A stretch of 64,000 nt of DNA, from assembly GCF_900291015.1 (NCBI RefSeq), contig NZ_OLKL01000029.1, positions 122,072 to 186,071 of the forward strand, given 5' to 3'. Shown one piece after another: positions 30,281 through 39,524 of the stretch. Numbering within the stretch: position 1 is the first letter of the stretch; every line of letters begins with the position of its first letter. The translations under genes were made by a program, and so were the position numbers. The stretch is from Pseudomonas persica. Its GTDB lineage: Bacteria; Pseudomonadota; Gammaproteobacteria; Pseudomonadales; Pseudomonadaceae. Under the pieces are notes generated by a model. It ran no database searches. It saw only the letters and a program-made list of their open reading frames with translations, and had not been told where the DNA came from.

Positions 30281-31168
30281 ATGGCCGAACCGCTTGCTAC
30301 AACCCCGATCCGCTACAGCTTTGGCGCCGACGAGCACCTGTTTGCCGAAGTCAGCGAGAGCATGTCGCTGGAGGCTTTTTTCAAGGGTATGGCCGTCACC
30401 CGTGCGGTGGAACGGCTGGCCCTGGATGGCGTGCTGGATGTGTGCCTGGCCAACGCCTCGTTCCAGATCCGCTTCGACCCGGACCGTATCGCACCGCAGG
30501 CGCTGCTGGCAGCGGTGCGCGGTGCTGAAGCGCAGGCGGTGGCCGAGCGCTCGTTGCAGACGCGGATCATCGAGATTCCGGTGCTGTACAACGACCCCTG
30601 GACCCATGAAACGCTGATGCGTTTTCGTGACCGCCACCAGGACCCGGGCAGCACCGACCTGGAGTACGCCGCGCGGGTCAACGGCCTGGCCGATGTCGAG
30701 GCATTCATTGCCGCACACAGCGGCGCACCGTGGTTCGTGTCGATGGTGGGCTTCGTCGCTGGCCTGCCGTTCATGTTCCAGATGGTCGAGCGCGAGCGGC
30801 AACTGCAGGTGCCCAAGTACCTGCGCCCGCGTACGGACACTCCCAAACTCACCCTCGGCCATGGCGGCTGCTTCGGGTGTATCTATTCCGTGCGCGGGGC
30901 CGGCGGCTACCAGATGTTCGGCGTGACCCCGGCGCCGATCTACGACCCGCAGCAGACACTGAACTACCTGAAGGAGCATATGGTGTTATTCCGCCCGGGA
31001 GACATCGTGCAGTTCAAGCCCATCGATCGCCGTACTTACGACCAGACGGTGGCGGATGTAGAAGAAGGCCGTTTCGACCTGCGCATTCGCCCGGTGGAAT
31101 TCTCCCTGGACGCGTTCCTCGCCGACCCGGTCGGCTATCCACGGACCCTGCAAGAGGTGCTGGCATGA
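30281..31168 (+). CDS. pxpB: 5-oxoprolinase subunit B (KipI family)
   Basis: A 295-residue PxpB/KipI-family protein. It has the N-terminal IRYSFGADEHLFAEVSES region, then IEIPVLYNDPW, and the C-terminal cyclophilin-like part with FMFQMVERE and HGGCFGCIYSVRGAGGYQMFG. It is somewhat longer than the common 220-250-residue members, with extra residues in the middle. AAAAGGAAC precedes the ATG. Its TGA overlaps the pxpC ATG by 4 bases (ATGA), so the subunits are translationally coupled in the expected ratio. Confidence 0.9.
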   Translation: MAEPLATTPIRYSFGADEHLFAEVSESMSLEAFFKGMAVTRAVERLALDGVLDVCLANASFQIRFDPDRIAPQALLAAVRGAEAQAVAERSLQTRIIEIPVLYNDPWTHETLMRFRDRHQDPGSTDLEYAARVNGLADVEAFIAAHSGAPWFVSMVGFVAGLPFMFQMVERERQLQVPKYLRPRTDTPKLTLGHGGCFGCIYSVRGAGGYQMFGVTPAPIYDPQQTLNYLKEHMVLFRPGDIVQFKPIDRRTYDQTVADVEEGRFDLRIRPVEFSLDAFLADPVGYPRTLQEVLA

Positions 31169-32136
31169 TCAAGGTACTCAAACCCGGCCTGGCTACCTCG
31201 GTGCAGGACCTGGGCCGCGAAGGCTACTACCACCTGGGCATCCCGCCGTCCGGCGCTCTCGATCAGTACGCCCTGAGGGCGGCCAACCACCTGGTGGGCA
31301 ACCCGGCCGGCGCCGCGGGCCTGGAGTGCGCGCTGGTGGGGCCGGAGCTGGAGTTTCAGCAGGATGCACTGGTGGCGGTGTGCGGTGCGCAGATGCCAGC
31401 CTTGCTCGATGGCCGCGAGCAACGCCCGGACACCGCATTTGCCGTGCGTGCCGGGCAGGTGTTGCGTTTCGGCTTTCCTACCGCAGGCGCCCGGGCGTAT
31501 CTGGCGGTGGCCGGTGGTATCGATGTACCCGAGGTGCTCGGCAGCCGCTCAACCTATGCGCTGGGTGCATTGGGTGGCTTCCATGGGCGCAAGCTGATGG
31601 CGGGCGACCTGTTGCCGGTCGGCGTAGCCAGCGGCAAGACCCGCGCCGGTGCAAGCCTGCCGATGGCCTTGCGCCAGGCCCTGGGTGGCGAGGTGGTGCT
31701 GCGGGTGGTGCCGGGGCTGTATTTTCACCGCCTGACCAAGGCTGCGGCGCAGAGCTTTTTCACCGAGGCCTGGACGGTCGGTTCCGAGGCAGACCGTATT
31801 GGCTATCGCTACAAGGGCGGCAGTGCCTTGAGCTTTCAGCCGCGGGAGCAGCCGTTCGGGGCCGGCTCGGACCCGTCGAACATCGTCGACAGCTGCTACC
31901 CGATCGGTTCGATCCAGGTACCGGCGGGGCTGGAGCCGATCATCCTGCACCGTGATGCGGTGTCGGGTGGCGGCTACGCCATGATCGGCACGGTGATCAG
32001 CGCCGACCTGGACCTGATCGGGCAGATGCAGCCCAGCCAGCAGGCGCGGTTCCTGGCGGTGAGCCTGGAGGATGCGCTGGAAGCACGGCGCTCGTACAAG
32101 AAGAAGCTGGGTTTTCTGGCCAGGTTGTTTGGCTGA
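31165..32136 (+). CDS. pxpC: 5-oxoprolinase subunit C (KipA, biotin-dependent carboxylase-like)
   Basis: A 323-residue protein of the KipA / urea-carboxylase C-terminal-domain family. It begins MIKVLKPGLATSVQDLGREG with the conserved PPSGALDQYALRAAN, and later GSDPSNIVDSCYPIGSIQVP and MIGTVISADLDLIGQ. PxpB and PxpC together activate 5-oxoproline for ring opening. It starts within the pxpB stop codon. The operon appears to end here; a REP-type hairpin at 32183-32230 follows. Confidence 0.92.
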   Translation: MIKVLKPGLATSVQDLGREGYYHLGIPPSGALDQYALRAANHLVGNPAGAAGLECALVGPELEFQQDALVAVCGAQMPALLDGREQRPDTAFAVRAGQVLRFGFPTAGARAYLAVAGGIDVPEVLGSRSTYALGALGGFHGRKLMAGDLLPVGVASGKTRAGASLPMALRQALGGEVVLRVVPGLYFHRLTKAAAQSFFTEAWTVGSEADRIGYRYKGGSALSFQPREQPFGAGSDPSNIVDSCYPIGSIQVPAGLEPIILHRDAVSGGGYAMIGTVISADLDLIGQMQPSQQARFLAVSLEDALEARRSYKKKLGFLARLFG

Positions 32137-32182
32137 TTGAACGGTTGCGGCGCTGCACCGCCCACACGAGGGCTGGCGCAGT

Positions 32183-32230
32183 CGTTGCAGGAGCGGCCTT
32201 GCGTCGCGAAAGGGCCGCAAAGCGGCCCCA
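32183..32230. repeat. REP-like hairpin element
   Basis: A variant REP (AGGAGCGGCCTTGCGTCGCG, then AAAGGGCCGCAAAGCGGCCC) sits between the oxoprolinase operon and the type VI cassette. The GGGCCGCAAAGCGGCCC hairpin could act as the pxpABC transcript end. Confidence 0.7.
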
Positions 32231-32299
32231 GAATTCCGGCATCACGGCGACAATTGCTGGGACTCGGGGTAACCGATCAACTGCTGAGGCGTCCAGAAA

Positions 32300-32411
32300 A
32301 GGAGAAAAGGAGAAAATTCCTACAACGTTTTGGGACGCCCCAAGCTCCTCGAAGAATTGATTCCCCGATAGTGTTCATGTCTTCAGTCTACTGGAAGACA
32401 AGGACCTCTTC
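32300..32411 (+). promoter_or_regulatory. Leader of the type VI cassette with GGA motifs (possible Rsm control)
   Basis: The 110 bases before the tssL start carry an inverted repeat GTCTTC...GAAGAC (32380-32400). GGA motifs occur at 32393-32395 and 32402-32404, the second inside ACAAGGACC, which overlaps the ribosome site and resembles the RsmA/CsrA consensus. Further upstream, near 32299-32315, lie more AGGAG repeats. RsmA-type proteins are known to repress type VI genes in pseudomonads. This is a pattern match only. Confidence 0.35.
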
Positions 32412-33284
32412 ATGCCCGGCCCATCTGCTGTGCCTCCTGGAAAATTCCAGTCAGCCAACACTGCCCATGACGTAACTGAAAACAGCCTGCATGCCATGCT
32501 CGATGTCCCGGAGGGCACCGATTCACCCTATCCGCCCGGTCAGGGCAGGCGCGCAGGTCATGAGGGTTATCCGGCCGACCCGGACTTCCAGCTACGCGGC
32601 GGCTTCGCCAACCTGATGCTTGACGCGGCAAACCCGCTGTTCGGCCTGGTCATGCGCCTGCGCACGCTGGATGACTTGCCCAACATCGAATACGTGCACA
32701 AGACCCTGCAGACCCAGGTCAGCGCCATCCGCGAGGAAATACAGCAGCACGGTTATTCCACTGCGCATCTCGAAGTCTATTCCTATGCCTTGTGCCTGTA
32801 TCTGGACGAGGCCGTGATGAGCCGACCCTGGGGCAACAATTCGTGCTGGAGCCAAGAACCACTGCTCAGCATCTTCCATGACGAAACTCACGGTGGCGAG
32901 AAGATCTTCCTGTTGCTGGAGCGGATGATGCAGTCGCCCGAGGAATTCCAGGATGTGCTGGAGTTCCTGTACTTCTGCTTTTGCCTGGGCCTGAAGGGCA
33001 AGTACGCCCTAGACCCAAAGTGCGATGAAATCATCAACGCCCTGATTTCGCGGATGCACAGGGTCATTCGTGAACTGCGCAGCCCCGCGCCGGAATTCCC
33101 GGGCGATCCCTATACCAACGTCGTCCATCGCCCACACCGCATGCGGCGCTGGGAATGGCCCTGGTGGAGCCCGTTGGTGATCTCTGCTATCGCCATGGTC
33201 TGCGCCTACTGCTACTACAGCTACCGCCTGAGCTTGATCACCGCCGAGGTTCTGGAATCGCTCAACGGCATTTTGCAGCAGTAG
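32412..33284 (+). CDS. tssL: Orphan TssL/DotU-type type VI secretion membrane protein
   Basis: A 290-residue DotU/TssL-family protein, an inner-membrane part of the type VI secretion membrane complex. After a Pro/Gly-rich N-terminus of about 55 residues comes the cytoplasmic hook domain, with NPLFGLVMRLRTLDDLPN, YSYALCLYLDEAVMSRPWG, IFHDETHGGEKIFLLLERM and EFLYFCFCLGLKGKYALDP, all family-typical. A single C-terminal membrane helix (WWSPLVISAIAMVCAYCYY, about 254-272) anchors it; no OmpA-like domain follows. No other structural tss genes are present, so it is an orphan copy linked to a vgrG-effector cassette. vgrG starts 14 bases after its stop. Confidence 0.9.
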   Translation: MPGPSAVPPGKFQSANTAHDVTENSLHAMLDVPEGTDSPYPPGQGRRAGHEGYPADPDFQLRGGFANLMLDAANPLFGLVMRLRTLDDLPNIEYVHKTLQTQVSAIREEIQQHGYSTAHLEVYSYALCLYLDEAVMSRPWGNNSCWSQEPLLSIFHDETHGGEKIFLLLERMMQSPEEFQDVLEFLYFCFCLGLKGKYALDPKCDEIINALISRMHRVIRELRSPAPEFPGDPYTNVVHRPHRMRRWEWPWWSPLVISAIAMVCAYCYYSYRLSLITAEVLESLNGILQQ

Positions 33285-33298
33285 CAGGGGGAATCCAC

Positions 33299-35377
33299 AT
33301 GCCTAGCCAATCCGCTTTGCGTTTTACCTTCCAGCCGCTGGCTGGCCAGCATGAGTTCGAAGTGGTTTCGTTCGAATTCGACGAAGCCATCAGCACACCG
33401 TTCCAGTTGAAGCTGGAGTTGATCAGTTTCGAAGACGATGTCGACTTCGGCCAGTTGCTCGACAAGCCGGTGCTGTTCACGATCTGGTGCGGTGAGCGCC
33501 CCCTGCGCTATGTGCACGGCCTGGTCAGCAGCTTCAGCCAGGGTGAGACGGGGTTCTATCGCACCCGTTACCGCGCCTTGGTCGAGCCCGTGCTGGCCCG
33601 TGCCGGCTTGCGTTCGAACTGGCGCATCTTCCAGCAGAAAACCGTGCCGCAGATTCTCGAATTGATGCTCAAGCGCCAGGGCATTGCCCGTTTCGAAATC
33701 AAGAGTATGGGCGAGCATCAGGTGCGCGAGTTCTGCGTACAGGCCGGTGAAACGGACCTCGACTTCATCGCCCGCTTGGCTGGTGAAGAGGGTTTCGTCT
33801 ATCGCTTCGAGCACACGCCGAAACACCACCAACTGGTCATCACTGACCGACTGTTGGCGCTGGGGCAGATCAGCCGGAGCGCGATCAAGGCCGACGACGA
33901 GGATGATGTCTTCTTCGATGAAGGTGACATCGGCCCCGACCAGGTGCTGTACCGCGCCAACAGCGGTGGCGACCAGGCCAGGCCTTGCCTGCGCCGCCTG
34001 CGTTACAGCGAACAGGTGCGCACCGCACGCCAGGTGCAGCGGGACTACACCTTCACCAATCCGCAGTACCGGCAGGAACACCGCGCAGGTGACAGTGGCA
34101 TCACCCATCAGTCCCGGGACTATGAGCGCTTCGATTACCCCGGCCGCTACAAGCGCGATGCGGTCGGTGTACCCTTCACCGCCACCCGTCTAACGGCCCT
34201 GCGCCATGACGCCCATATTGCCGAAGTCGAGGGTGACGATGTCCGCCTGCAACCGGGGCTGAGCTTCACCCTCATCGAACATCCGCGCAAAGACCTCAAC
34301 GCACATTGGCGTGTGATGCGTATACATCACGAGGGCAGCCAATTCACCAGCTTGCAAGAAGAAGCTGCCGGAGCCGAACAAGGAACGCGCTACTCGCAGG
34401 AAGCCGTGCTGGTACCCGGCCGGATCGAATGGCGTCCGGCGCCGTTGCCCAAGCCACGCATCGACGGCCCACACATGGCCACCGTCGTCGGGCCGCCCGG
34501 GGAAGAGATCTACTGCGACGAGTGGGGCCGGGTCAAGGTCAGCTTCCCCTGGGATCGGGAGAGCGAGAACAACGAATTCAGCTCCTGCTGGGTGCGCGTG
34601 TCGCAAGGCTGGGCCGGCGGCAGCTGGGGCTCGATGGCCATTCCGCGCATCGGCCAGGACGTGATCATCCAGTACGTCAACGCCGACCCCGACTAGCCGA
34701 TGATCACCGGGCGTACCTACTGCGGCAACCAGTTGCCGCCGTACGACCTGCCCGAACACAAGACTCGCATGACCATCAAGAGCCAGACCCACAAGGGCGA
34801 TGGCTTCAACGAGCTGCGCTTCGAGGACGAACTGGGCAAGGAAGAAGTGTTCATCCATGCCCAGCGGGACCAGAACAATGTAGTCGGTAATGATGAGACC
34901 ACGCGTATCGGGCGTAATCGTGTCGAGCAGGTCGGCAATGATGAGCACTTGAATATCGGCAATGACTTCCGCCAGGAAACCGGGCGTGACCATACCCAGC
35001 TCATCGGGCAAACCTGCAGCGTAGACATCAAGCATGACCTGATCGAGAAGGTAGGCAACGACCGTAGCGAATCAACGGGGGCCAATCACCAGGTCTTTGT
35101 CGGAAAGGACGCCGAGCTTGTCGTCAAAGGTGCGCAAAAGGTCACCGTCGGGCAGGGCATGGAGCAACGTACGACGACCTATCAGGTGCGCGCCAGTGAG
35201 CGGATCGAGTTCAGAACCGTGGGCGGTAGCATTGTACTGGATGAGCAGGGCATCACCATCAATGGGCTGAAACTCGACCTGCTGGGGCCAACCAGCGCGG
35301 CTGCGTCAGGGGCTGGAAATAGCCAGTCACTCATGCTTACCCCTGACGCCAGCAACAAGTGCGAGGCCAAGGTCTGA
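33299..35377 (+). pseudogene. vgrG: vgrG, type VI spike protein, interrupted by an in-frame amber codon
   Basis: A vgrG reading frame of 693 codons broken only by TAG at 34694-34696. Before it, 465 residues encode the gp27-like base and most of the OB-fold (CDEWGRVKVSFPWDRESENN, then SMAIPRIGQDVIIQYVNADPD). After it the same frame continues PMITGRTYCGNQLPPYDLPEHKTRM into the gp5-like needle with repeated VGND / IGND motifs. VgrG proteins normally read DPDQPxITGRxY, so the TAG replaces a CAG (Gln) codon by one C-to-T change. A truncated product would lack the needle. A real mutation, suppression or a sequencing error are all possible. ATG at 34700 could restart the second part. Confidence 0.85.
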
Positions 35378-36300
35378 TGGACACTGATGACTTGGTCAGG
35401 CTCATCGAAAGCCACCATCGGGCGCACTTGTACTGCCATGTGCTGATAGATCCGCTTGCGACTGCTCACAATGGCGACCACGCCGTGCTTGCCCCGCTGC
35501 GCAATGCCTTGGGTGAGCATGCCTTTACCCGTGTGCACCGGGCCGACCTGGCCCATGCACCCCAACTGCATCCCGTACTGGCCTGCCTGGCTTCGCCCGG
35601 AACGGTCCCCGGTCGCTGTCTGCTGGAGCTGACCGCCCGAGCAGCGCAGAGGGCGTTGTTTCAGCAACGGCGTTACCTATGTGGCTGGCTGTTCAGTGAG
35701 GCACCTTCGGCCACTGTCGCGTCCCATCTCACAGTCTTGTGTCGGCTACCCGATCCCAATCGGGAATTTGGCTGCTACCCGGTCTACGAACCAGTCCGTC
35801 TGGAGTTGCTTGCGGCGACGTTCGAGCGGCTTGAACAAGGCCCGTGGTGGCCGATCAGTGACTGGTTGTTCCTGAGTAGCGGTGGGAGGTTGGCAAGCCT
35901 GAAAGGGCAGAGCGGGCAGAGACACCCTTTGCCGGCACCTGCGCGGCGGATTCAGGATGACGTGGGGCTGATTGAACGTGTACTGGCTACCTGGAGAGTG
36001 TTGCGGGCGGGTTCGCACAACGTCAACCAGTGTCAGATTCCACCGTTTGCTGCGGTGCGTGCTTCGAACCATGTCGATGATGCGCGCAGGCTGGGCCTGA
36101 GCGAGATGGAGGACATCGTGGTTTTCGCTCTCCATCACCTGTGCATTCACCCCAGGCTGCATACCGTACCTGCGGTGGGCGAAATGATCGACGCAGCAGC
36201 CAGAGGCCGGGCCCCTCTTGCCGCGTTGCTTGCCCGCTACTCCGAGGCGCAATGGCGCCAACTGATCGAATGCCTGCCGAAATCCGAGAGTCGTTTATGA
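35377..36300 (+). CDS. Type VI adaptor/chaperone-like protein (DUF4123-like)
   Basis: A 307-residue protein between vgrG and a large effector, the usual place for a Tap/TEC (DUF4123) adaptor that loads a cognate effector on VgrG. Visible features that fit are an N-terminal hydrophobic strand with YCHVLIDPLA, and a middle region RRYLCGWLFSEAPSATVASHL with VYEPVRLELLAATFERLEQGPWWPISDWLF. The C-terminal half (VARLGL-type helices) is less typical. Assignment to DUF4123 is by pattern and context, not by search. Its ATG overlaps the vgrG TGA by one base and its stop overlaps the effector ATG by 4 bases, so translation is coupled on both sides. Confidence 0.6.
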   Translation: MDTDDLVRLIESHHRAHLYCHVLIDPLATAHNGDHAVLAPLRNALGEHAFTRVHRADLAHAPQLHPVLACLASPGTVPGRCLLELTARAAQRALFQQRRYLCGWLFSEAPSATVASHLTVLCRLPDPNREFGCYPVYEPVRLELLAATFERLEQGPWWPISDWLFLSSGGRLASLKGQSGQRHPLPAPARRIQDDVGLIERVLATWRVLRAGSHNVNQCQIPPFAAVRASNHVDDARRLGLSEMEDIVVFALHHLCIHPRLHTVPAVGEMIDAAARGRAPLAALLARYSEAQWRQLIECLPKSESRL

Positions 36301-39300
36301 CCATCAGCCAACGTATTGCCCTCGCAGCCGCCGAAGCCGGGCTCCCGCACGACCAGTGCATGTCCTGCGAGCGCCAGGGCCTGCCGATCCTGCCGCTGCG
36401 TCGCGCCCTGGTGCCGGATACCCGCCCCGGGTGTGTCTCCACCGTGGCGGATAACCGGCATATCTCGACAAAGATCGGCTTGCGCACTTTGCGCAGGGGC
36501 TACCTGTATGTCCTGCTCGACCAGCAGGTCTGGCACGCCTATGCCGTCAGCGAGCAAGGTCATCTGCGCCGCTTTAATCCTTATGAGCCGCCAGACGGCC
36601 CGCCTTCGCCGCTGCCCGAAAAATGCGTGAACGCAGATCACGACATTCCTTCGGCCTTTCTCAACATCGATACCAGCAGGTACGCCAGCGCCTGGCTGGC
36701 CTTCTCCAGCGATCCTTGGCCGGTGAGCGTGCTGAACGCCTACAAGAGCGGCGCGTCGCCTGCGCATCGCTTCGAGGGCCTGGACCTGATTCAGGCACGC
36801 AGCAATCCCGAACTCCTAGGCATCGCCATGACGCCCGATAAGCTTGGGGTCGACCAGCAGGTGTTCGAGTATGCCCAGCATGGCTGTGCCCCCTTCGACA
36901 GTGCGCATGGCTTCCACAGCCGCTGGTTGCGCCGGTTCGCCCTGCGTGGGTATCTGATCAATGCGATCAACCGGCACAAGCTGGAAAACGGCGTGCTGGC
37001 GGTGGTGCTCGACGACACCGTCGGGCTGATTCAGGAGTACAACCATCAGCGCCTGAACTGGGTACTGAAGCGTCAGGCCTGGCGTGAAGAACCGATGCGG
37101 GCCTATCAACTGCAGACCTCGCAGATCCTGCAGATCATTCGTGCCACGCACAGGGAATGGGCGGCGCAGAAGGTGCCGTCGCTGGAACCGATGACGGGCG
37201 ATGGGCCGCCGGTGTTCACCGCCCCGGCAGTCGAGCGGCAGCTATTGGTCGAGCGTGCGCAGCAGGAGAGTGACGAGCGGCTTGAAGAGCGCTACCACGA
37301 ACCGCAGCGGGCCGCGTTCCAGGCTGAATATGAGCAGCAGGAGCGCGAGTTTCAGCGTTACATCGACAAGGATGCAAAGGCGTACGCTGCCTTGTTCGAT
37401 ACGCCCATGTTCAAGGTGGCCGAGGCGTACGACTACGACGGTAACGATCGTGAGTCCGGGGTGGCCTATGCCAAGACCATGGCCCTGTGCCTGGGTGGCG
37501 GCGTTACGGAAGCTGTCGTCCTCCGCCTTGAACCGCATGTTCCCGCATCCGGCACCAGCGAACTGCTCTGGTTGAAATGGCTGCAGGATCCGGACAGCCC
37601 GCCCTACCGCGCCTTGCTGATGCGCGACCAGTCATTGCTGGCCGGGCTGCTGCCCAGTTTCTCCGCCACAGAAGCGATCAACTGGAACGACAGCGACAAG
37701 CTCTACGGCATGCTGAGCAAGATCATCGCCAGCGATGACGCCGGCCTGCGCATGCGCAACACCCTCAAGCAGGCCATTGCTGAAACGCAGGGTGCGCTCA
37801 ATGCGGCCAGTCAGCGGCTGGCGCCATGTCTGTCGCCTGGCATTCAGAAGGCCGTGCGGCACCTGAACAGCGCCACGCAGTTTCTCTACAACGGCGTGCA
37901 CCTGATCGAACTGGAAGTGAAGATGAAGCTGGGTGAGTACTACGCCTTGCAAAGTGCCCACCTCCGGGAGTTGCAGCACAAGGCCAATGCGTCGATCGCC
38001 GAGGCGCGGGACCGGATGCGCCGCAATATCGATGACTTCGAGTTTGGCTCGATGAAGGCCATGCGCAAGGTGCGGCCGATTATCCAGCACGGCTTGATGA
38101 GCCTGGCCGTGCTCGATCCACGGCTCACCAATACTATGATCAGTGTGACGGTGTGGGTCGAAGGCAAGGCTGAGGAGGTGCATGGGCGGTTGTTCAAGGA
38201 AGTCAGCATGGGCGTGACCCAGGCGAGCAGCGCGGCGCAGCTTGCCCTGGTGGATATCTCGGTGGCGGCGGGGACGCTGGAAACCGATGCGCGCAGGTTG
38301 TTGCAGGGGATGAAGATCACGACGCAGCAGGCAGCCCGATTGGTTAGAACCGGTTTTTCCGGGTTGCGCGGGATTGCTGGCAGCTGGGAGGTTCTGCTGG
38401 CGATAGGCGGGTTGTATTTGCAACAGGACAGCCTGGGCAGGAATCAGGAAAAGGCGGAAACGGAGATTGGGCCCAAGGCGTATGAGGCCAAGTTGGCGTT
38501 GCAAGGATCGTACTTGGGAGTGTTGGGAGGGCATATCGAACTGGTTGGGCTCATGTTGCGGGCAAGTGCCTATAAGGGTATGCCATGGGCCAAAGGTGCT
38601 ACTGCCACAGGCGAGACCTTGATAAAAATCGGTGCTGTAGTAGGCGCTGTCGTCGGGTTTGTTGAGGCAGCACAGGCAGTTTCTGCTGCTAAACGTGTAT
38701 CGGCAGCAGGAGATGGTGCAGCAGCGATACGATACTGGTTGGCTGCAGGTTTTTACGGGGCCAGCGCCATTGCCGTCGCTGGAACAGCATTAAGTTCCAC
38801 TGTATGGGGACCCGTAGGCCTCGCTGTAGTGCTGGCGTTGACTGCCTATACGCTTAGCAAAAGCGCTGAAGAGAATGAGTCATCCGCTCTGGAACGGTGG
38901 GCCCGACGGTGCTGTTTTGGAAAGGCAGATGAGACGCCAGTCATTCACTGGAGAAGCCCGGAATACGCAGACATCGCATTTGCGGAGCTCAACGCCGCCA
39001 CGCTAGGTGTACAGGCAGAATTCCACTTCGAATCGAATCTGGTAAGCGACCCGGCCACTCCAAGGATCGGAGGGTTGACCGGTCTTGAACGGAAACAAAA
39101 AATAAAATTCAAGATAATCCTACCTCAGTACAAAGACGGAATGTCGGCATATCGGTGGTGCCTGACAGTCCATCGTCTAGGTGATGGCCAGTTCCCGGAC
39201 TACACGGGAGGAGAGACGCTGGTTGTGGATGAGTTTCATGCACGTCGCTCAACTGGCTTTTCCAAGTCGGCCAGCTTCCCTGGCTTTTCTCCACCTAGGC

Positions 39301-39524
39301 TGCCCGACTATAAAAGCGACTTTAATATTGATAAAAAGTACTCTTCTTTTTCGGAGGGTAATGACCGGTCCCAATTGGCTATCTCAGGCCTTATAGAACT
39401 CATGCCGACAATTGGAGCGCACTCCATTGTCGCAGCAACATTGCTGGTAATGTACTGGCCGGACCGAGAAATTGAAAGTGCGTATATTGAGGTATGTAAC
39501 CGGAGGGCAAATGACGACGCATGA
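36297..39524 (+). CDS. Large type VI effector with VasX-type N-terminus (predicted membrane-active toxin)
   Basis: A 1075-residue protein. The N-terminal region contains CMSCERQGLPILPLRRALVP (about residues 21-40), LRTLRRGYLYVLLDQQVWHAY and FDSAHGFHSRWLRRFAL, the pattern of the VasX N-terminal / BTH_I2691 type VI effector family. A long helical and charged middle (about 340-690) follows. Hydrophobic segments lie at about 741-760, 771-797 and 811-852, as in colicin-like pore-forming VasX proteins. The last roughly 220 residues are polar. From about base 38560 onward the DNA becomes AT-richer, pointing to an exchanged C-terminal toxin part. The next gene overlaps it by 14 bases and is the probable immunity gene. 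Pore formation is inferred. Confidence 0.75.
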   Translation: MTISQRIALAAAEAGLPHDQCMSCERQGLPILPLRRALVPDTRPGCVSTVADNRHISTKIGLRTLRRGYLYVLLDQQVWHAYAVSEQGHLRRFNPYEPPDGPPSPLPEKCVNADHDIPSAFLNIDTSRYASAWLAFSSDPWPVSVLNAYKSGASPAHRFEGLDLIQARSNPELLGIAMTPDKLGVDQQVFEYAQHGCAPFDSAHGFHSRWLRRFALRGYLINAINRHKLENGVLAVVLDDTVGLIQEYNHQRLNWVLKRQAWREEPMRAYQLQTSQILQIIRATHREWAAQKVPSLEPMTGDGPPVFTAPAVERQLLVERAQQESDERLEERYHEPQRAAFQAEYEQQEREFQRYIDKDAKAYAALFDTPMFKVAEAYDYDGNDRESGVAYAKTMALCLGGGVTEAVVLRLEPHVPASGTSELLWLKWLQDPDSPPYRALLMRDQSLLAGLLPSFSATEAINWNDSDKLYGMLSKIIASDDAGLRMRNTLKQAIAETQGALNAASQRLAPCLSPGIQKAVRHLNSATQFLYNGVHLIELEVKMKLGEYYALQSAHLRELQHKANASIAEARDRMRRNIDDFEFGSMKAMRKVRPIIQHGLMSLAVLDPRLTNTMISVTVWVEGKAEEVHGRLFKEVSMGVTQASSAAQLALVDISVAAGTLETDARRLLQGMKITTQQAARLVRTGFSGLRGIAGSWEVLLAIGGLYLQQDSLGRNQEKAETEIGPKAYEAKLALQGSYLGVLGGHIELVGLMLRASAYKGMPWAKGATATGETLIKIGAVVGAVVGFVEAAQAVSAAKRVSAAGDGAAAIRYWLAAGFYGASAIAVAGTALSSTVWGPVGLAVVLALTAYTLSKSAEENESSALERWARRCCFGKADETPVIHWRSPEYADIAFAELNAATLGVQAEFHFESNLVSDPATPRIGGLTGLERKQKIKFKIILPQYKDGMSAYRWCLTVHRLGDGQFPDYTGGETLVVDEFHARRSTGFSKSASFPGFSPPRLPDYKSDFNIDKKYSSFSEGNDRSQLAISGLIELMPTIGAHSIVAATLLVMYWPDREIESAYIEVCNRRANDDA

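Noticed and set aside
32174..32190. Sigma-54-like -24/-12 sequence TGGCGCAGTCGTTGCAG upstream of the type VI cassette
   Set aside because: The GG-N10-GC spacing is right, but the -12 half lies in a REP-like element, the site is over 220 bp from the start codon, and no enhancer-binding site was seen.
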